This document shows positions 25,467 through 34,063 of a stretch of DNA of 64,000 bases, in pieces. The stretch lies in NCBI RefSeq assembly GCF_042655485.1, contig NZ_JBHSMC010000015.1, positions 1-64,000 on the forward strand, in the 5' to 3' direction. A program made the translations under genes and the position numbers. A model generated the notes under the pieces. The model saw only the letters and a program-made list of their open reading frames with translations, was not told the DNA's origin and did no database searches. Each line of letters begins with the position of its first letter. The stretch's first letter is position 1. This DNA is from Lederbergia graminis (lineage in GTDB: Bacteria > Bacillota > Bacilli > Bacillales > Bacillaceae_C).

Positions 25467-26216
25467 ATGAGTAAGTTATTGGTGAATGATTATGCGTTTA
25501 TGGTACAACCCTCGCTAGCTGCAGAAATAGGGTTAAACGAGGCAATCTTGCTACAACAAATTCATTACTGGTTGCAAACCTATTCCACGGTAAAGAACGG
25601 TCGTAAGTGGGTGTATAACACATATGAGGAATGGCAAAAGCAGATTCAATTTTGTTCAGTAGGAACAATTAAACGGGCAATGAGATCACTGGAAAAGCAA
25701 GGCTTTATAATTACTGCTACATTCAATAAGCACAGAATGGACCAAACGAAATGGTATACGATCAATTACGATAAAATTCGTGAGTTTGAAAAAGCAGCAC
25801 AACTTGAACCTATGGAGGAACAAATTGAGCTCTTGGATAACACAGACTGCCCTACCCATGAGGTCAATTTGAGTAAAGCAATACCAAAGACTACTACAAA
25901 GACTACAAAAGAAGATGTATATATTCCCTTTTCGGAGATCATCGATTATTTAAATGCAAAAACAAATGCAACATACAAAGCAACAACGAAGAAAACACAA
26001 CAATTGATTCGAGCTCGTTGGCAAGAAGGGTTTCGTTTAGTTGATTTCTATCAAGTAATCGATATAAAAGCTACGGAGTGGCTACAGGATGCCTACTGGA
26101 GTAAATACTTACGACCGGAAACACTGTTTGGCACAAAATTTGAAGCTTATTTAAACCAAAAACCAAAGGAATCCAAATTACGTGAGGAGGATTTTGATTT
26201 AGATGACGAAGCGTGA
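25467..26216 (+). CDS. Phage-type replication initiator (winged helix with conserved phage C-terminal domain)
   Basis: The product has 249 residues from the ATG at 25467 (AGGAGG, 8 nt spacing); the longer frame to 25359 lacks a site. Residues 1-110 form a winged-helix domain (EIGLNEAILLQQIHYWLQ, NTYEEWQKQIQFCSVGTIKRAM, ITATFNKHRMDQTKWYTINYD). Residues about 145-240 carry the conserved phage C-terminal domain (EIIDYLNAKTNATYKATTKKT, YLRPETLFGTKFEAYLNQ) found in DnaD-like phage initiators. It overlaps the next gene by 14 nt. With the loader and helicase it forms a phage-like origin-opening module. No integrase or structural genes are seen, so it may be a prophage relic or domesticated. Confidence 0.85.
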   Translation: MSKLLVNDYAFMVQPSLAAEIGLNEAILLQQIHYWLQTYSTVKNGRKWVYNTYEEWQKQIQFCSVGTIKRAMRSLEKQGFIITATFNKHRMDQTKWYTINYDKIREFEKAAQLEPMEEQIELLDNTDCPTHEVNLSKAIPKTTTKTTKEDVYIPFSEIIDYLNAKTNATYKATTKKTQQLIRARWQEGFRLVDFYQVIDIKATEWLQDAYWSKYLRPETLFGTKFEAYLNQKPKESKLREEDFDLDDEA

Positions 26217-26538
26217 AACCTTTACTTTACTTGCCTTAATAGCTGTCTATTACGAACAATTTGAGGTGAACCAAGAAAAAATAGATACATGGCATAAAGC
26301 ATTAAAGCAATATTCATATGAAGAACTTGAGGAGAACTTACTTGCTCATGTCGCAGCATCTCCCTACCCGCCAAAAGTTGCCCAACTGATTCAAAAGAAG
26401 CAAGTAGATTCAAGGGCTATTCCTAGTTTAGAAGAGACAAGTCAACTGATTCAAATGGAAACAAAACCTGCACAATCTTCCGTCATTGAAATGGAACTAG
26501 AAAAAATGCGAAGTATCCTCGATATCAGGAGGGAATAA
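26203..26538 (+). CDS. Replicative helicase loader/inhibitor (phage G39P-like)
   Basis: This 111-residue protein has the size and order of SPP1 G39P-type loaders: an N-terminal helical domain (FTLLALIAVYYEQFEVNQEK, WHKALKQYSYEELEENLLAHVAASPYPP split over residues 5-57) and a flexible C-terminal tail (SVIEMELEKMRSIL) thought to bind the helicase. It starts inside the end of the initiator gene and stops 4 nt before the DnaB-like gene, so the three are coupled. Confidence 0.82.
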   Translation: MTKRETFTLLALIAVYYEQFEVNQEKIDTWHKALKQYSYEELEENLLAHVAASPYPPKVAQLIQKKQVDSRAIPSLEETSQLIQMETKPAQSSVIEMELEKMRSILDIRRE

Positions 26539-26542
26539 TAAG

Positions 26543-27862
26543 ATGGAACCCCAACTTTACAATCAAGCTGCTGAGGAAGCGCTAATTGGATGTCTATTTT
26601 TAGAACCCGAACTAATTCAAGAATGCACAATACGTCCCGAACATTTTTATACGCATAGGCTTAAGTTTTTATTTTCCACACTATTAAACATGGCGGAAAA
26701 AGGTAGCCCAATTGACATCGTTACACTTACGATTGAATTAAATGAAAGCATCAAGGATGCTGGTGGGATTAGCTATATTTACGATGTTGTAGCTAGTGTC
26801 AAATCTTCAGAGGACTTCCATTACTATCAATCTGTTGTAAAGGAATTTGCCACTAAACGTGAGGCATTAAAAGTTGCTGGGAAAATTCAGGATGATGTAG
26901 TAGAAGGAGAAATAACAGATTCACTAAGAGAGGGCATACAGCAATTAATGATGCTAGAAGTCAACTTAGAAGATACAGACCTAGGAGACATTTCCCCTAG
27001 CCTCACGGAAATTTATGATGATTGCGAAACAGACTTGGGTGAGATAACGGGGATATCCTCAGGGTTGGAGCAACTAGATGCTTTGACAGGGGGCTTTCAA
27101 GATTCGGACTTCATTGTGATTGGAGCTAGACCAAGTGTTGGTAAAACAGCCTTTGCCTTAAATCTCGCATTACATGCAGCAAAAGAACACGTCTCCATCA
27201 TGTTTTCCCTCGAAATGTCAAAAAAGCAACTATTGAAAAGAGCCATAAGTGCAACAGCGGGAATTAGCTCTATCAAAATGCGCAACCCACGGCGTAACTT
27301 TACAGACGAAGATTGGCCAAAGTTCACGAAAGCAATCGCATCTATCTCCAAAGCAAACCTACATCTATTCGACAAAGGCGGTATCGACATGGTCTATATT
27401 TGGTCACGGGTGCAAAAGTTACGCAGAGAATATGGTCCCGATCAGAAACTTCTTGTCATCGTCGATTACTTACAACTGATCATGGGTGATCCAAAGCACC
27501 GTGCCAATCGCCAAGCAGAAATCAGCGAGATCAGTCGCTTACTCAAAATCATGGCCCGTGAACTAAACGTCGTTGTTATTACACTTTCGCAGCTCAGCCG
27601 AGGTGTCGAAAGCCGTGAGAATAAACGGCCAATTCTATCCGACCTAAGAGAAAGCGGCCAAATTGAACAAGACGCAGATGTAATCGCCTTTCTCTATCGT
27701 GACGATTATTATGAAAAGAAAACTCCCGAAAACAATATACTGGAAGTCATCCTGGCAAAACAGCGAAATGGACCAATTGGAACGATTAAACTAGCGTTTG
27801 AGAAGGAAGTTGGGAGGATAGAGGATGTGAATCACAGGGACGGTTCTATGATCTCTTCCTAG
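26543..27862 (+). CDS. DnaB-family replicative helicase (phage-type)
   Basis: The 439-residue helicase has the N-terminal DnaB domain (about 5-105: EEALIGCLFLEPELIQE) and the RecA-like C-terminal domain (about 175-435). Walker A is IGARPSVGKTAFAL, Walker B is LLVIVDYLQLI, followed by VVVITLSQLSRGVE and SDLRESGQIEQDADVI. The last 30 residues are extended by a sequence that overlaps a GGGACGGTT palindrome, so the natural C-terminus may have been replaced by that repeat. It has an ATG with an AGGAGGG site and follows initiator and loader genes directly. The main chromosomal dnaC helicase is expected elsewhere. Confidence 0.9.
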   Translation: MEPQLYNQAAEEALIGCLFLEPELIQECTIRPEHFYTHRLKFLFSTLLNMAEKGSPIDIVTLTIELNESIKDAGGISYIYDVVASVKSSEDFHYYQSVVKEFATKREALKVAGKIQDDVVEGEITDSLREGIQQLMMLEVNLEDTDLGDISPSLTEIYDDCETDLGEITGISSGLEQLDALTGGFQDSDFIVIGARPSVGKTAFALNLALHAAKEHVSIMFSLEMSKKQLLKRAISATAGISSIKMRNPRRNFTDEDWPKFTKAIASISKANLHLFDKGGIDMVYIWSRVQKLRREYGPDQKLLVIVDYLQLIMGDPKHRANRQAEISEISRLLKIMARELNVVVITLSQLSRGVESRENKRPILSDLRESGQIEQDADVIAFLYRDDYYEKKTPENNILEVILAKQRNGPIGTIKLAFEKEVGRIEDVNHRDGSMISS

Positions 27863-27884
27863 AAAAGTAATGAAAACCGTCCCT
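27836..27884 (+). repeat. REP-like palindrome at the dnaB 3' end
   Basis: AGGGACGGTT (27836-27845) and AACCGTCCCT (27875-27884) are perfect 10-bp arms that span the dnaB stop codon. The word GGGACGGTT recurs in REP-type palindromes of many bacteria. No T run follows, so it is not a typical terminator. Confidence 0.6.
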
Positions 27885-28013
27885 CAGATTTAGGGTTACG
27901 CGCCAATGGCCATCTTTATTATGAAATTAAAATCTATTAATCACTAAGGGAACAATTATCTCTTTCCCCTTAGTATGCTCTACAGTTTAAGGGATCCATC
28001 ACATGGTTATTTT

Positions 28014-28994
28014 TTAGTTATTATATACTTTTACGCATCTTTCAATTGTTTCATATATTGCTGCTCTTACATCTGCTTTATTATATTTTAAGATGTTCAT
28101 TGTTTCTTCCGGATCGATATAGGCATCACGGTCATCCATTTCAGCCTTTAGAGCGAGGTGAATGCCATGTTCTCGTCCATTTGCTGCCTCTTGTTTATCA
28201 ACTTGCTCGTAAGCTGCTTTTACTTGTTCCTTTGGTACCACTTGTACTACCGTATCTTTTTGACCCAACACTTCTGCAATGATTTGGAAAAATTCTTGGT
28301 GCTTCATATTTGTATCAGAAATAGCATATGCTTCCCCATGTATTCCATATTCAAGTGCTCCAATGGTTGCTTCCGCTACTTGTTGCACCGTGACCATTGC
28401 CGTTCCTCCTCCGAGAACTGGAACAAACTCTTTTCCTTTAACTTGAGGGAGAAACATCGTCCAAAGTGGATCGCGTCCTGGCATCGTACCAAATATATAT
28501 GGTAAGCGGAGAGATGTAACGACCATTTCTCCTTCTCCTTCTAGAAATGCAACTTGTTCTTGAAGCAATCTAGTACGTGGATACGCCTGTTTTCTTAACT
28601 CTAGATCTTCCCATTTTTCTGCAAAATGCGCGAAATAAGAACCATATACAACGAATTTCTTCACACCTGCTTTTCTTGCCAATCTTGCCATGCGCTGTGT
28701 AGGAAGAACATTCTCATCATAGAAAAACTTCGCTGCCGGAATTTCCGGAACAATCCGCTCATCTGCACCTGCAGCATAGACAAACATATCTTTCCCTTGC
28801 AACATTTCCAATACTTGCTCATCTGTCATCTCATGAATATTGCCTAAATGACACTCCACCTCAGGAGGTAGTAAATCTGCTGTTGGCATTGGAGGTAAAG
28901 CTACAGTTGAAACTTCATACCCTCTCTTCAATAATTCTTTCACTGTATAATAACCTAAAAATCCAGTCCCACCTAAAATAAATACACTGCTCAT
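28014..28994 (-). CDS. NAD-dependent epimerase/dehydratase-family protein (extended SDR)
   Basis: The product has 326 residues from the ATG at 28994 (AAGGAGG, 7 nt spacing); the frame to 29039 is leader. The Rossmann nucleotide loop is FILGGTGFLGYYTV. The region VVYGSYFAHFAEKW occupies the place of the catalytic Ser, but the usual YxxxK is not clear (KQAYPRTRLLQEQ). It may be an atypical SDR that binds NAD(P) without epimerase chemistry. It stands alone, followed by nothing in its direction for over 100 bp. The substrate is unknown. Confidence 0.8.
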   Translation of the reverse strand: MSSVFILGGTGFLGYYTVKELLKRGYEVSTVALPPMPTADLLPPEVECHLGNIHEMTDEQVLEMLQGKDMFVYAAGADERIVPEIPAAKFFYDENVLPTQRMARLARKAGVKKFVVYGSYFAHFAEKWEDLELRKQAYPRTRLLQEQVAFLEGEGEMVVTSLRLPYIFGTMPGRDPLWTMFLPQVKGKEFVPVLGGGTAMVTVQQVAEATIGALEYGIHGEAYAISDTNMKHQEFFQIIAEVLGQKDTVVQVVPKEQVKAAYEQVDKQEAANGREHGIHLALKAEMDDRDAYIDPEETMNILKYNKADVRAAIYETIERCVKVYNN

Positions 28995-29330
28995 GACAAG
29001 ACCTCCTTGTAATAATTGAAGTAATGAATGAACAACCATTAATTGTGAATAATTTCACATAGTTGTTATCTTTAATATAGCGTAGTTTTACATAAAACAC
29101 AACTACTTTGTTCATGTTTTCACATTATTTTATAAGGAGACAGATGGACTATTCTGGTGGCTTCTATATCGCTCCTATAACATAGTTGGGAAATACTAGA
29201 CTAATAAAAGCATAATGAACTTTTTTATCATCTAGAAAGAACTGGAATCTACTTATCTGTATTTTTCAATGTTAGATTATGACAGGTAAATCGAACCACA
29301 TATGGGGAGTGTTTAGACTGACGTATGGAA
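28995..29330. other. Intergenic region without a clear gene
   Basis: Near 29060-29105 a TAGTTGT/ACAACTA inverted pair flanks a likely leftward promoter (TATATT) for the epimerase gene. A 13-codon ORF with an AAGGAGA site (ATG about 29147) is too short to call. Nothing else is recognisable. Confidence 0.4.
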
Positions 29331-29388
29331 AAAGAGGCAGGTCTCGTCCTAAAGCTTATCCACAATTTCCGAACGACAAACCTGCCTC
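29329..29388 (-). terminator. Intrinsic terminator of the coiled-coil gene pair
   Basis: GAGGCAGGT (29334-29342) pairs with ACCTGCCTC (29380-29388). On the minus strand the stem is followed by TTTTTC. It lies 34 bp after the stop at 29422. Confidence 0.78.
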
Positions 29389-29421
29389 ATCCCTACTCGA
29401 ACCTAGCTAATGCAGACGAAA

Positions 29422-30096
29422 TTAAGATAAATTCCACGCTTCCACATCAACAATCTCTCGTTCATCACTTGTTCCATCACCAACAATCGTAAATTCCACG
29501 ATTGCTTCACTTGCATTTAGTGCATCTAGATTGTTTAGGTCCTCTTTATTTTGATGCATATAATGGACGATGAAAGCAACATAACGAATCCGATTTTTCC
29601 CTTCCATTTCAAGGGGAATGGCTGTAAGTGTATGGAACTTACTTTTTAAGCTTTCGTGATCGATAAAAGATAGTTCTCCGTCATTGGTGTCAATTTTCGT
29701 ATTTTCTACAATATATGATTCTACAAATGAACTATCTTCACCTAATAAACTGATATAACGCTCACGCATGTCATCATACTGCTCTCCACTTTCCCAATCG
29801 AAAGCAGGGCTGAAAAACTCCTTTGCTAGTTCCGTATCTTGTTCGATTTGTTCCGTAGTGATTAGTATTTCTTCCTCTTTCGCTTCCGTTAAGCTCCCAG
29901 CATCTTCCATATCTACATCTATGTTTTTTTCTTTTGCTTTCTTTTCTAGCACAACAATTTGTTCCGAGAGCTTAGAGTTTTGGTCACTCAACTCGTTTTT
30001 CTCATTGTGTTGTAACCATAGCATGACAAGAAGTATGATTAGAACAACAATGCCACCAATAAATATGTAATTAGCTCTTTTATTTGATGCCTTCAT
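29422..30096 (-). CDS. Membrane-anchored coiled-coil protein, function unknown (downstream member of pair)
   Basis: The product has 224 residues from the ATG at 30096 (AAGGAGG, 8 nt spacing). A positively charged N-terminus precedes one membrane segment (about 8-30: FIGGIVVLIILLVMLWL), a short coiled coil (about 34-60: NELSDQNSKLSEQIVVLEKK) and an extracytoplasmic domain of about 150 residues rich in acid groups. No catalytic motif is visible. The upstream gene has the same layout, and the two are separated by 13 nt, so they probably act together, for example as a heterodimer at the membrane. I do not recognise the family; conjugation or cell-wall proteins with an NTF2-like outer domain are one possibility. 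Confidence 0.7.
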   Translation of the reverse strand: MKASNKRANYIFIGGIVVLIILLVMLWLQHNEKNELSDQNSKLSEQIVVLEKKAKEKNIDVDMEDAGSLTEAKEEEILITTEQIEQDTELAKEFFSPAFDWESGEQYDDMRERYISLLGEDSSFVESYIVENTKIDTNDGELSFIDHESLKSKFHTLTAIPLEMEGKNRIRYVAFIVHYMHQNKEDLNNLDALNASEAIVEFTIVGDGTSDEREIVDVEAWNLS

Positions 30097-30109
30097 TTGT
30101 TCTACCTCC

Positions 30110-30697
30110 TTATACGACACGATCTCTTTCCCCTGCTGGTGTATATTGCTTTTTAATATCGGTTAACTTATGTTCACTTACAATATATGTAGCACGTACA
30201 ATACCAGCAAGTTCGCCTTCAGCTGTTGTCATTTTAAATAACACAGGGATTTGCTCCACATCGCCATAATTAATTACTGTTTCTAATGTTAGTGTCCATT
30301 CAGGGTTTAATTGCCATGTTGCAATATGATTTTGTTCACCAGCGCCTGTTAATTCCGTATTTTTCTTTTGAGCCGATTCTAGTTTCCGAAGATAACCATC
30401 ATCCTCTGGAACTGGATCCCAAGACTGATAGAATTCGGTTAGTGTATTATCCACTTCAATCATTTCTGCACCTATTTCTTTAGCAGATATTATACTTTCT
30501 CTTACTTCATGAACAATCTGTTCTGAATCCACTGTTTCTCCAGCTTCTTCTAGTTTCATTTCGATTTCATCTATTAATGACTGCTTCTTTGAAATCTCGC
30601 TTTCTAGCTCATTAAGTGTGTTGTTTTGAATAAACATAAATATAGATAATCCAATTAGAAGAATCATCACAATTATGTTTTTTACATTTCTCATCAT
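30110..30697 (-). CDS. Membrane-anchored coiled-coil protein, function unknown (upstream member of pair)
   Basis: The product has 195 residues: one N-terminal membrane segment (about 6-23: NIIVMILLIGLSIFMFI), a coiled coil (about 25-52: NTLNELESEISKKQSLIDEI), and an outer domain with alternating strands (HIATWQLNPEWTLTLETV, VPVLF-like) near the C-terminus. It shares layout with the downstream protein but little sequence. The outer domain (residues about 65-195) may be NTF2-like, as in some conjugative-transposon proteins, but this is only a shape argument. Function unknown. Confidence 0.7.
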   Translation of the reverse strand: MMRNVKNIIVMILLIGLSIFMFIQNNTLNELESEISKKQSLIDEIEMKLEEAGETVDSEQIVHEVRESIISAKEIGAEMIEVDNTLTEFYQSWDPVPEDDGYLRKLESAQKKNTELTGAGEQNHIATWQLNPEWTLTLETVINYGDVEQIPVLFKMTTAEGELAGIVRATYIVSEHKLTDIKKQYTPAGERDRVV

Positions 30698-31022
30698 AAT
30701 TCACCCCAATAAAATAGCTTTCTAAATATAAAGAACTAGATTTAAGGAAGTTTTCCTATCATTCTATTATATAGCACCTATGTATAATTTACTAAAGTTT
30801 ATGAATTTTATAAGAGAAGTGTAATTGTTAAACTGCATTTCATCGTTGATCCGCCCTTGCCCCTTCTGCTTTTTATGATATTATAGACATGATGATTAGT
30901 GTCCTAATAGATACTTTCGGTAATTTTTATATCACTAAGCAAAAAGTAACACTACATACATCTTTGCCCTATTACTTAGAAGAGTGTTTCGCTTAATATA
31001 TAGAGAATAGAGGTAGAGTAAA
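30698..31022. other. Intergenic region, nothing recognised
   Basis: About 325 bp of AT-rich sequence lies between divergent genes. It must contain both promoters, but no convincing -35/-10 pair, operator or RNA motif was found. Confidence 0.4.
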
Positions 31023-31388
31023 ATGATGGAAATGCATAATGAGTGGAAGAATTTTTGGGTACATGTAAATGGAATGGATATTGAAGTCGAAGTCGCGGTA
31101 TATAATAAATACGTATCTGCCCATGCAAATTACTATTATTGGCATGAAGATAGTATTGTAGGATATCACGAAGTGTCACTTATAAAAAAACGACCCATCA
31201 TCTCAATTCGTGAAGCAGTTAAGGGCGCTATCAAACACTTATTTAAAGAAATAGAGGAAGAAAGATTAGTCACTTGGTACTCGAAGAATCCGAAAACAAA
31301 CGCTCTAGTTCAATTTGCTATGTTCCTTCCAGAGCAAGATGGTAAAGATGAAGATGAAAAGGAAGATCCTTCGCAGGTGGGGGATTAA
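31023..31388 (+). CDS. Hypothetical protein, 121 residues
   Basis: A small soluble protein with an aromatic-rich N-terminal half (NEWKNFWVHVNGMDIEVEV, ANYYYWHEDSIVGYHEV) and an acidic tail (DGKDEDEKEDPSQ). GAGGTAGAG precedes the ATG and an intrinsic terminator follows, which supports a real gene. No signal peptide, membrane segment or known motif is seen. Family not recognised. Confidence 0.6.
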   Translation: MMEMHNEWKNFWVHVNGMDIEVEVAVYNKYVSAHANYYYWHEDSIVGYHEVSLIKKRPIISIREAVKGAIKHLFKEIEEERLVTWYSKNPKTNALVQFAMFLPEQDGKDEDEKEDPSQVGD

Positions 31389-31440
31389 TGAATAAATATG
31401 GGATAATCAAAGAAATCTTGTTAGCAGTAAAAAAAATATA

Positions 31441-31483
31441 AAACACAGCCATTAGAAAGGACTTTCTCTCATCGGCTGTGTTT
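31441..31483. terminator. Bidirectional terminator (AACACAGCC type)
   Basis: AAACACAGCC pairs with GGCTGTGTTT, with inner GAAAG/CTTTC pairing. T runs on both strands serve the plus-strand gene ending at 31388 and the minus-strand gene ending at 31610. The outer stem is almost identical to the terminator at 14731-14768. Confidence 0.8.
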
Positions 31484-31609
31484 TGCGTTCTAATTTAATC
31501 CATTATTCTAATATTCACATAATTATAGTCCTGTTTTATTCGCAATAAAACTATGTATAAGTGACTCTATTCACCTGCAATAATAAATGTGATTTTTGAA
31601 ATAACTAAT

Positions 31610-31999
31610 TTAGTTGATATGCATATGTTTTTTCATAGAGATTCGAAAGCCTAAAATAAACATGAAAATTGCAAAAAGTACGCTTAATACAAAATGAAGT
31701 GACAATGTTAGAATAAAACCCAGTACTAACCATACAAGTCCCCAGATGATGCTCATTATAATGGAATACATTTTATAAAAACTCTGATATCTCATTAAAA
31801 CCATTAGAATTATTGTGACAGGAATAACTAAAGTGGGGTCTATCATTGTTATTTCTTTTGAATTTAGAATTAAAATTGTAATGAAACTAATTACTCCTAA
31901 CAACAATATTTCTTTAGCTACAAATCCCCTATTATGCGTAATTTGTCTAGCCTCTAAAATTCCATCTTTCACTTTATTCATACTAGTATTGTTTTCCAT
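31610..31999 (-). CDS. Small integral membrane protein, function unknown
   Basis: The product has 129 residues from the ATG at 31999 (GGGGTG, 7 nt spacing). After a polar N-terminus of about 30 residues there are four membrane segments (about 32-46, 55-70, 76-100, 102-122), ending in a basic-His tail (KKHMHIN). The layout resembles small YoaS/DUF-type membrane proteins, but I cannot name a family. A terminator follows. Confidence 0.65.
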   Translation of the reverse strand: MENNTSMNKVKDGILEARQITHNRGFVAKEILLLGVISFITILILNSKEITMIDPTLVIPVTIILMVLMRYQSFYKMYSIIMSIIWGLVWLVLGFILTLSLHFVLSVLFAIFMFILGFRISMKKHMHIN

Positions 32000-32239
32000 T
32001 GAGATGCACCCCACAACAAACTTATCTAAAGTTTACTATATTACATATATTCAAGGGATTAGATCTAATCCTCTAAAAAACTTAATGCCTAGTTACTTGT
32101 TTTTACTGATGTCTGTTATTACAGATGATTATAAAGTATTGTAAAAGAATCAAATGTAATATTCAGCGTTATATCTTAAGTTTATCCATTTCTATAAATG
32201 ACAGATATTTAATCAGTTTATCTTATCAGTTTTACGATT

Positions 32240-32359
32240 TTACATTTCCGCATAAATAAGCTCTGCAGTCCAACTCTGAAAGAAATCCAATGAGTTTTCT
32301 ACGTCAGGTATACTATCCTTATATCGTTCAAATGAACATCGACTAAAGAATCCCTTCAT
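32240..32359 (-). CDS. Small ORF (39 residues) downstream of the HD gene
   Basis: ATG at 32359, TAA at 32240. The product starts MKGFFSRCSFERYKD and ends ELIYAEM. GAGAGGAAAG lies about 9 nt before the ATG, and the gene follows the HD gene by 33 nt on the same strand, so it could be a co-transcribed small protein. No known motif. It may equally be the relic of a longer gene. Confidence 0.4.
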   Translation of the reverse strand: MKGFFSRCSFERYKDSIPDVENSLDFFQSWTAELIYAEM

Positions 32360-32392
32360 GAGTTCTTTCCTCTCTATAAAATAATTCTGTTA

Positions 32393-33934
32393 TCAAGGTT
32401 TTTTCTCATGTAACATTTTTGCTAAATCTATTTTTATTTTCCTGAACTGGTCTTTAGCATTTTGATCATTTGTATCGACCCTCATGTAAATTCTACCAAT
32501 TTGGTAATTACTAGCTAAAGCTTTAAAAATCTTCGATTCTCTAACCCAATGTTCATAACCTGCAATTGTATAATTTTCATTTTCATCCTTTCTTAGTAAG
32601 ACTGCTTTTTCATTTTCTAAATCCTTTAAAGGGTTATCTGATAGGAAGTTCGTTCCAATAACATACTTAGGGTAATCATATTTCTCTAAAACGAAATTCT
32701 TAGCATCTTTTAGTATGTCGTGAATATCTTCCTTTCTTTCACGTCCCTTTTCTGGATGAACTTCAATTACTCTTTTCCATAACCTTCTATTCATTAAATC
32801 GTCTATTGTCCTTTCATTCTCGCCTTGAAGATTATTTTTGACATCTATTAAAAATTGCTCATCTGATAATTCTATGTACCTATTAAAAAAACCTTCCGCA
32901 GAATCACATTCAATGAATTTATAATTCTCTTCCCTTAGCTTCTCTGTTGCTTCTGATAACATTGTGTTACACGCTTGATTTGTTTTATGGAAATAAACTT
33001 GTTTAAACAATTCATATCGAGCCTGTATAAAGTTTTCAATAGCAGGTAAGCCGCTTTTTTTAATTCCTAGTCTTACTATTCCATTTTTAAAATCTATAAA
33101 AGGCAAAAGTGACTTTAATAGTCTATGTAAATCATACGTCCCATATTTTACTCCTGAGAAGTAACTATCCCTTAATAGATAATCCATTCGATCACAATCT
33201 AATGGGGCACCAGCTACAATATGATTTAGAAATGGTAAAATATCGATTACTTTACCTTCCGATTCAATTTCTATCCTAGAAAGTTCTAAATCACTATTCA
33301 TAATTGAAAGGATTCTTTTTATTCTATTAGCACTAAAGTTCAAATCCTTTAATACAATTAATGCAAAATAGTATGAAACAAATTCATGCTCTACATGATG
33401 ATCCAGATTACTGTTTTTTATAACTAATCTCTCTAATGCATCTACTAGATACGTCCCAAGGTTTTGATTATCTATAGTTAGCCCATCATTGTTTCTAATC
33501 ATTTCAAAAAAGTCCTTATTCGCTGGTGCAAATTTATCAAATAAATGTGACATAGGACCGTGACCAATATCATGCATTAATGCTGCAATTCTTAAATCAA
33601 AAAAGAGCATTTCAAAGTTTTGTACCATTTCTATACTAAGAATATTTGCATTGCCTTTTATCTTATACTTTGCTTGTTTATTCTTATGGGTGCTAGCATT
33701 ATGAAAAGCATTTAGGAACATTTCACTTGCAAGATGCATTACACCTATGGAATGCTCAAATCGTGTATGATTTGCCGAAGGAAATACATTGTATAGAAAG
33801 GTATTTTGTCTTATTCTCCTAAGACGATTAAACAACCTATGGGAAATTATTTTCATTTCCTCATCTGTCATTCTGATTAACCCATGAATTGGGTCAAGAA
33901 TACTCTTATTAAGTTTGTCTGAGTAAAAAAGCAT
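32393..33934 (-). CDS. HD-domain phosphohydrolase (dNTPase/YwfO-like)
   Basis: The 513-residue protein has a complete HD site: RLRRIRQ then TRFEHSIGVMHLA (first His), LMHDIGHGPMSHLFD (HD pair) and DCDRMDYLLRDS (last Asp). This arrangement is that of the dGTPase/SAMHD1/YwfO group, which hydrolyse dNTPs to deoxynucleoside and triphosphate. The C-terminal 200 residues are helical and less conserved. It lies just outside the EPS locus, separated from ugd by a strong terminator. A housekeeping or a phage-defence role (dNTP depletion) are both possible; context does not decide. Confidence 0.85.
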   Translation of the reverse strand: MLFYSDKLNKSILDPIHGLIRMTDEEMKIISHRLFNRLRRIRQNTFLYNVFPSANHTRFEHSIGVMHLASEMFLNAFHNASTHKNKQAKYKIKGNANILSIEMVQNFEMLFFDLRIAALMHDIGHGPMSHLFDKFAPANKDFFEMIRNNDGLTIDNQNLGTYLVDALERLVIKNSNLDHHVEHEFVSYYFALIVLKDLNFSANRIKRILSIMNSDLELSRIEIESEGKVIDILPFLNHIVAGAPLDCDRMDYLLRDSYFSGVKYGTYDLHRLLKSLLPFIDFKNGIVRLGIKKSGLPAIENFIQARYELFKQVYFHKTNQACNTMLSEATEKLREENYKFIECDSAEGFFNRYIELSDEQFLIDVKNNLQGENERTIDDLMNRRLWKRVIEVHPEKGRERKEDIHDILKDAKNFVLEKYDYPKYVIGTNFLSDNPLKDLENEKAVLLRKDENENYTIAGYEHWVRESKIFKALASNYQIGRIYMRVDTNDQNAKDQFRKIKIDLAKMLHEKKP

Positions 33935-34017
33935 TTAAATCCCTCTCTTTATAGTTTTATTATTAATTATACTATAATAAATACGTTATTAAAACGCTTA
34001 CATTTACTGTGATAAAA

Positions 34018-34057
34018 ACAAGACATCTAGCAGTAATATCCCTGCTAGATGTCTTGT
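34018..34057 (-). terminator. Strong terminator at the end of the EPS operon
   Basis: Two perfect 16-bp arms (34018-34033, 34042-34057; ACAAGACATCTAGCAG) have an 8-nt loop. T residues follow on both strands. It is the expected end of the long EPS transcript. Confidence 0.88.
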
Positions 34058-34063
34058 TTTGAG

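Noticed and set aside
23581..27862. Complete prophage
   Set aside because: Only replication-type genes and a sigma factor are seen; no integrase, terminase, capsid, tail or lysis genes and no attachment sites.
28915..29115. Minus-strand 66-codon ORF upstream of the epimerase
   Set aside because: It overlaps the epimerase start and the promoter region; the epimerase start at 28994 with AAGGAGG explains the site.
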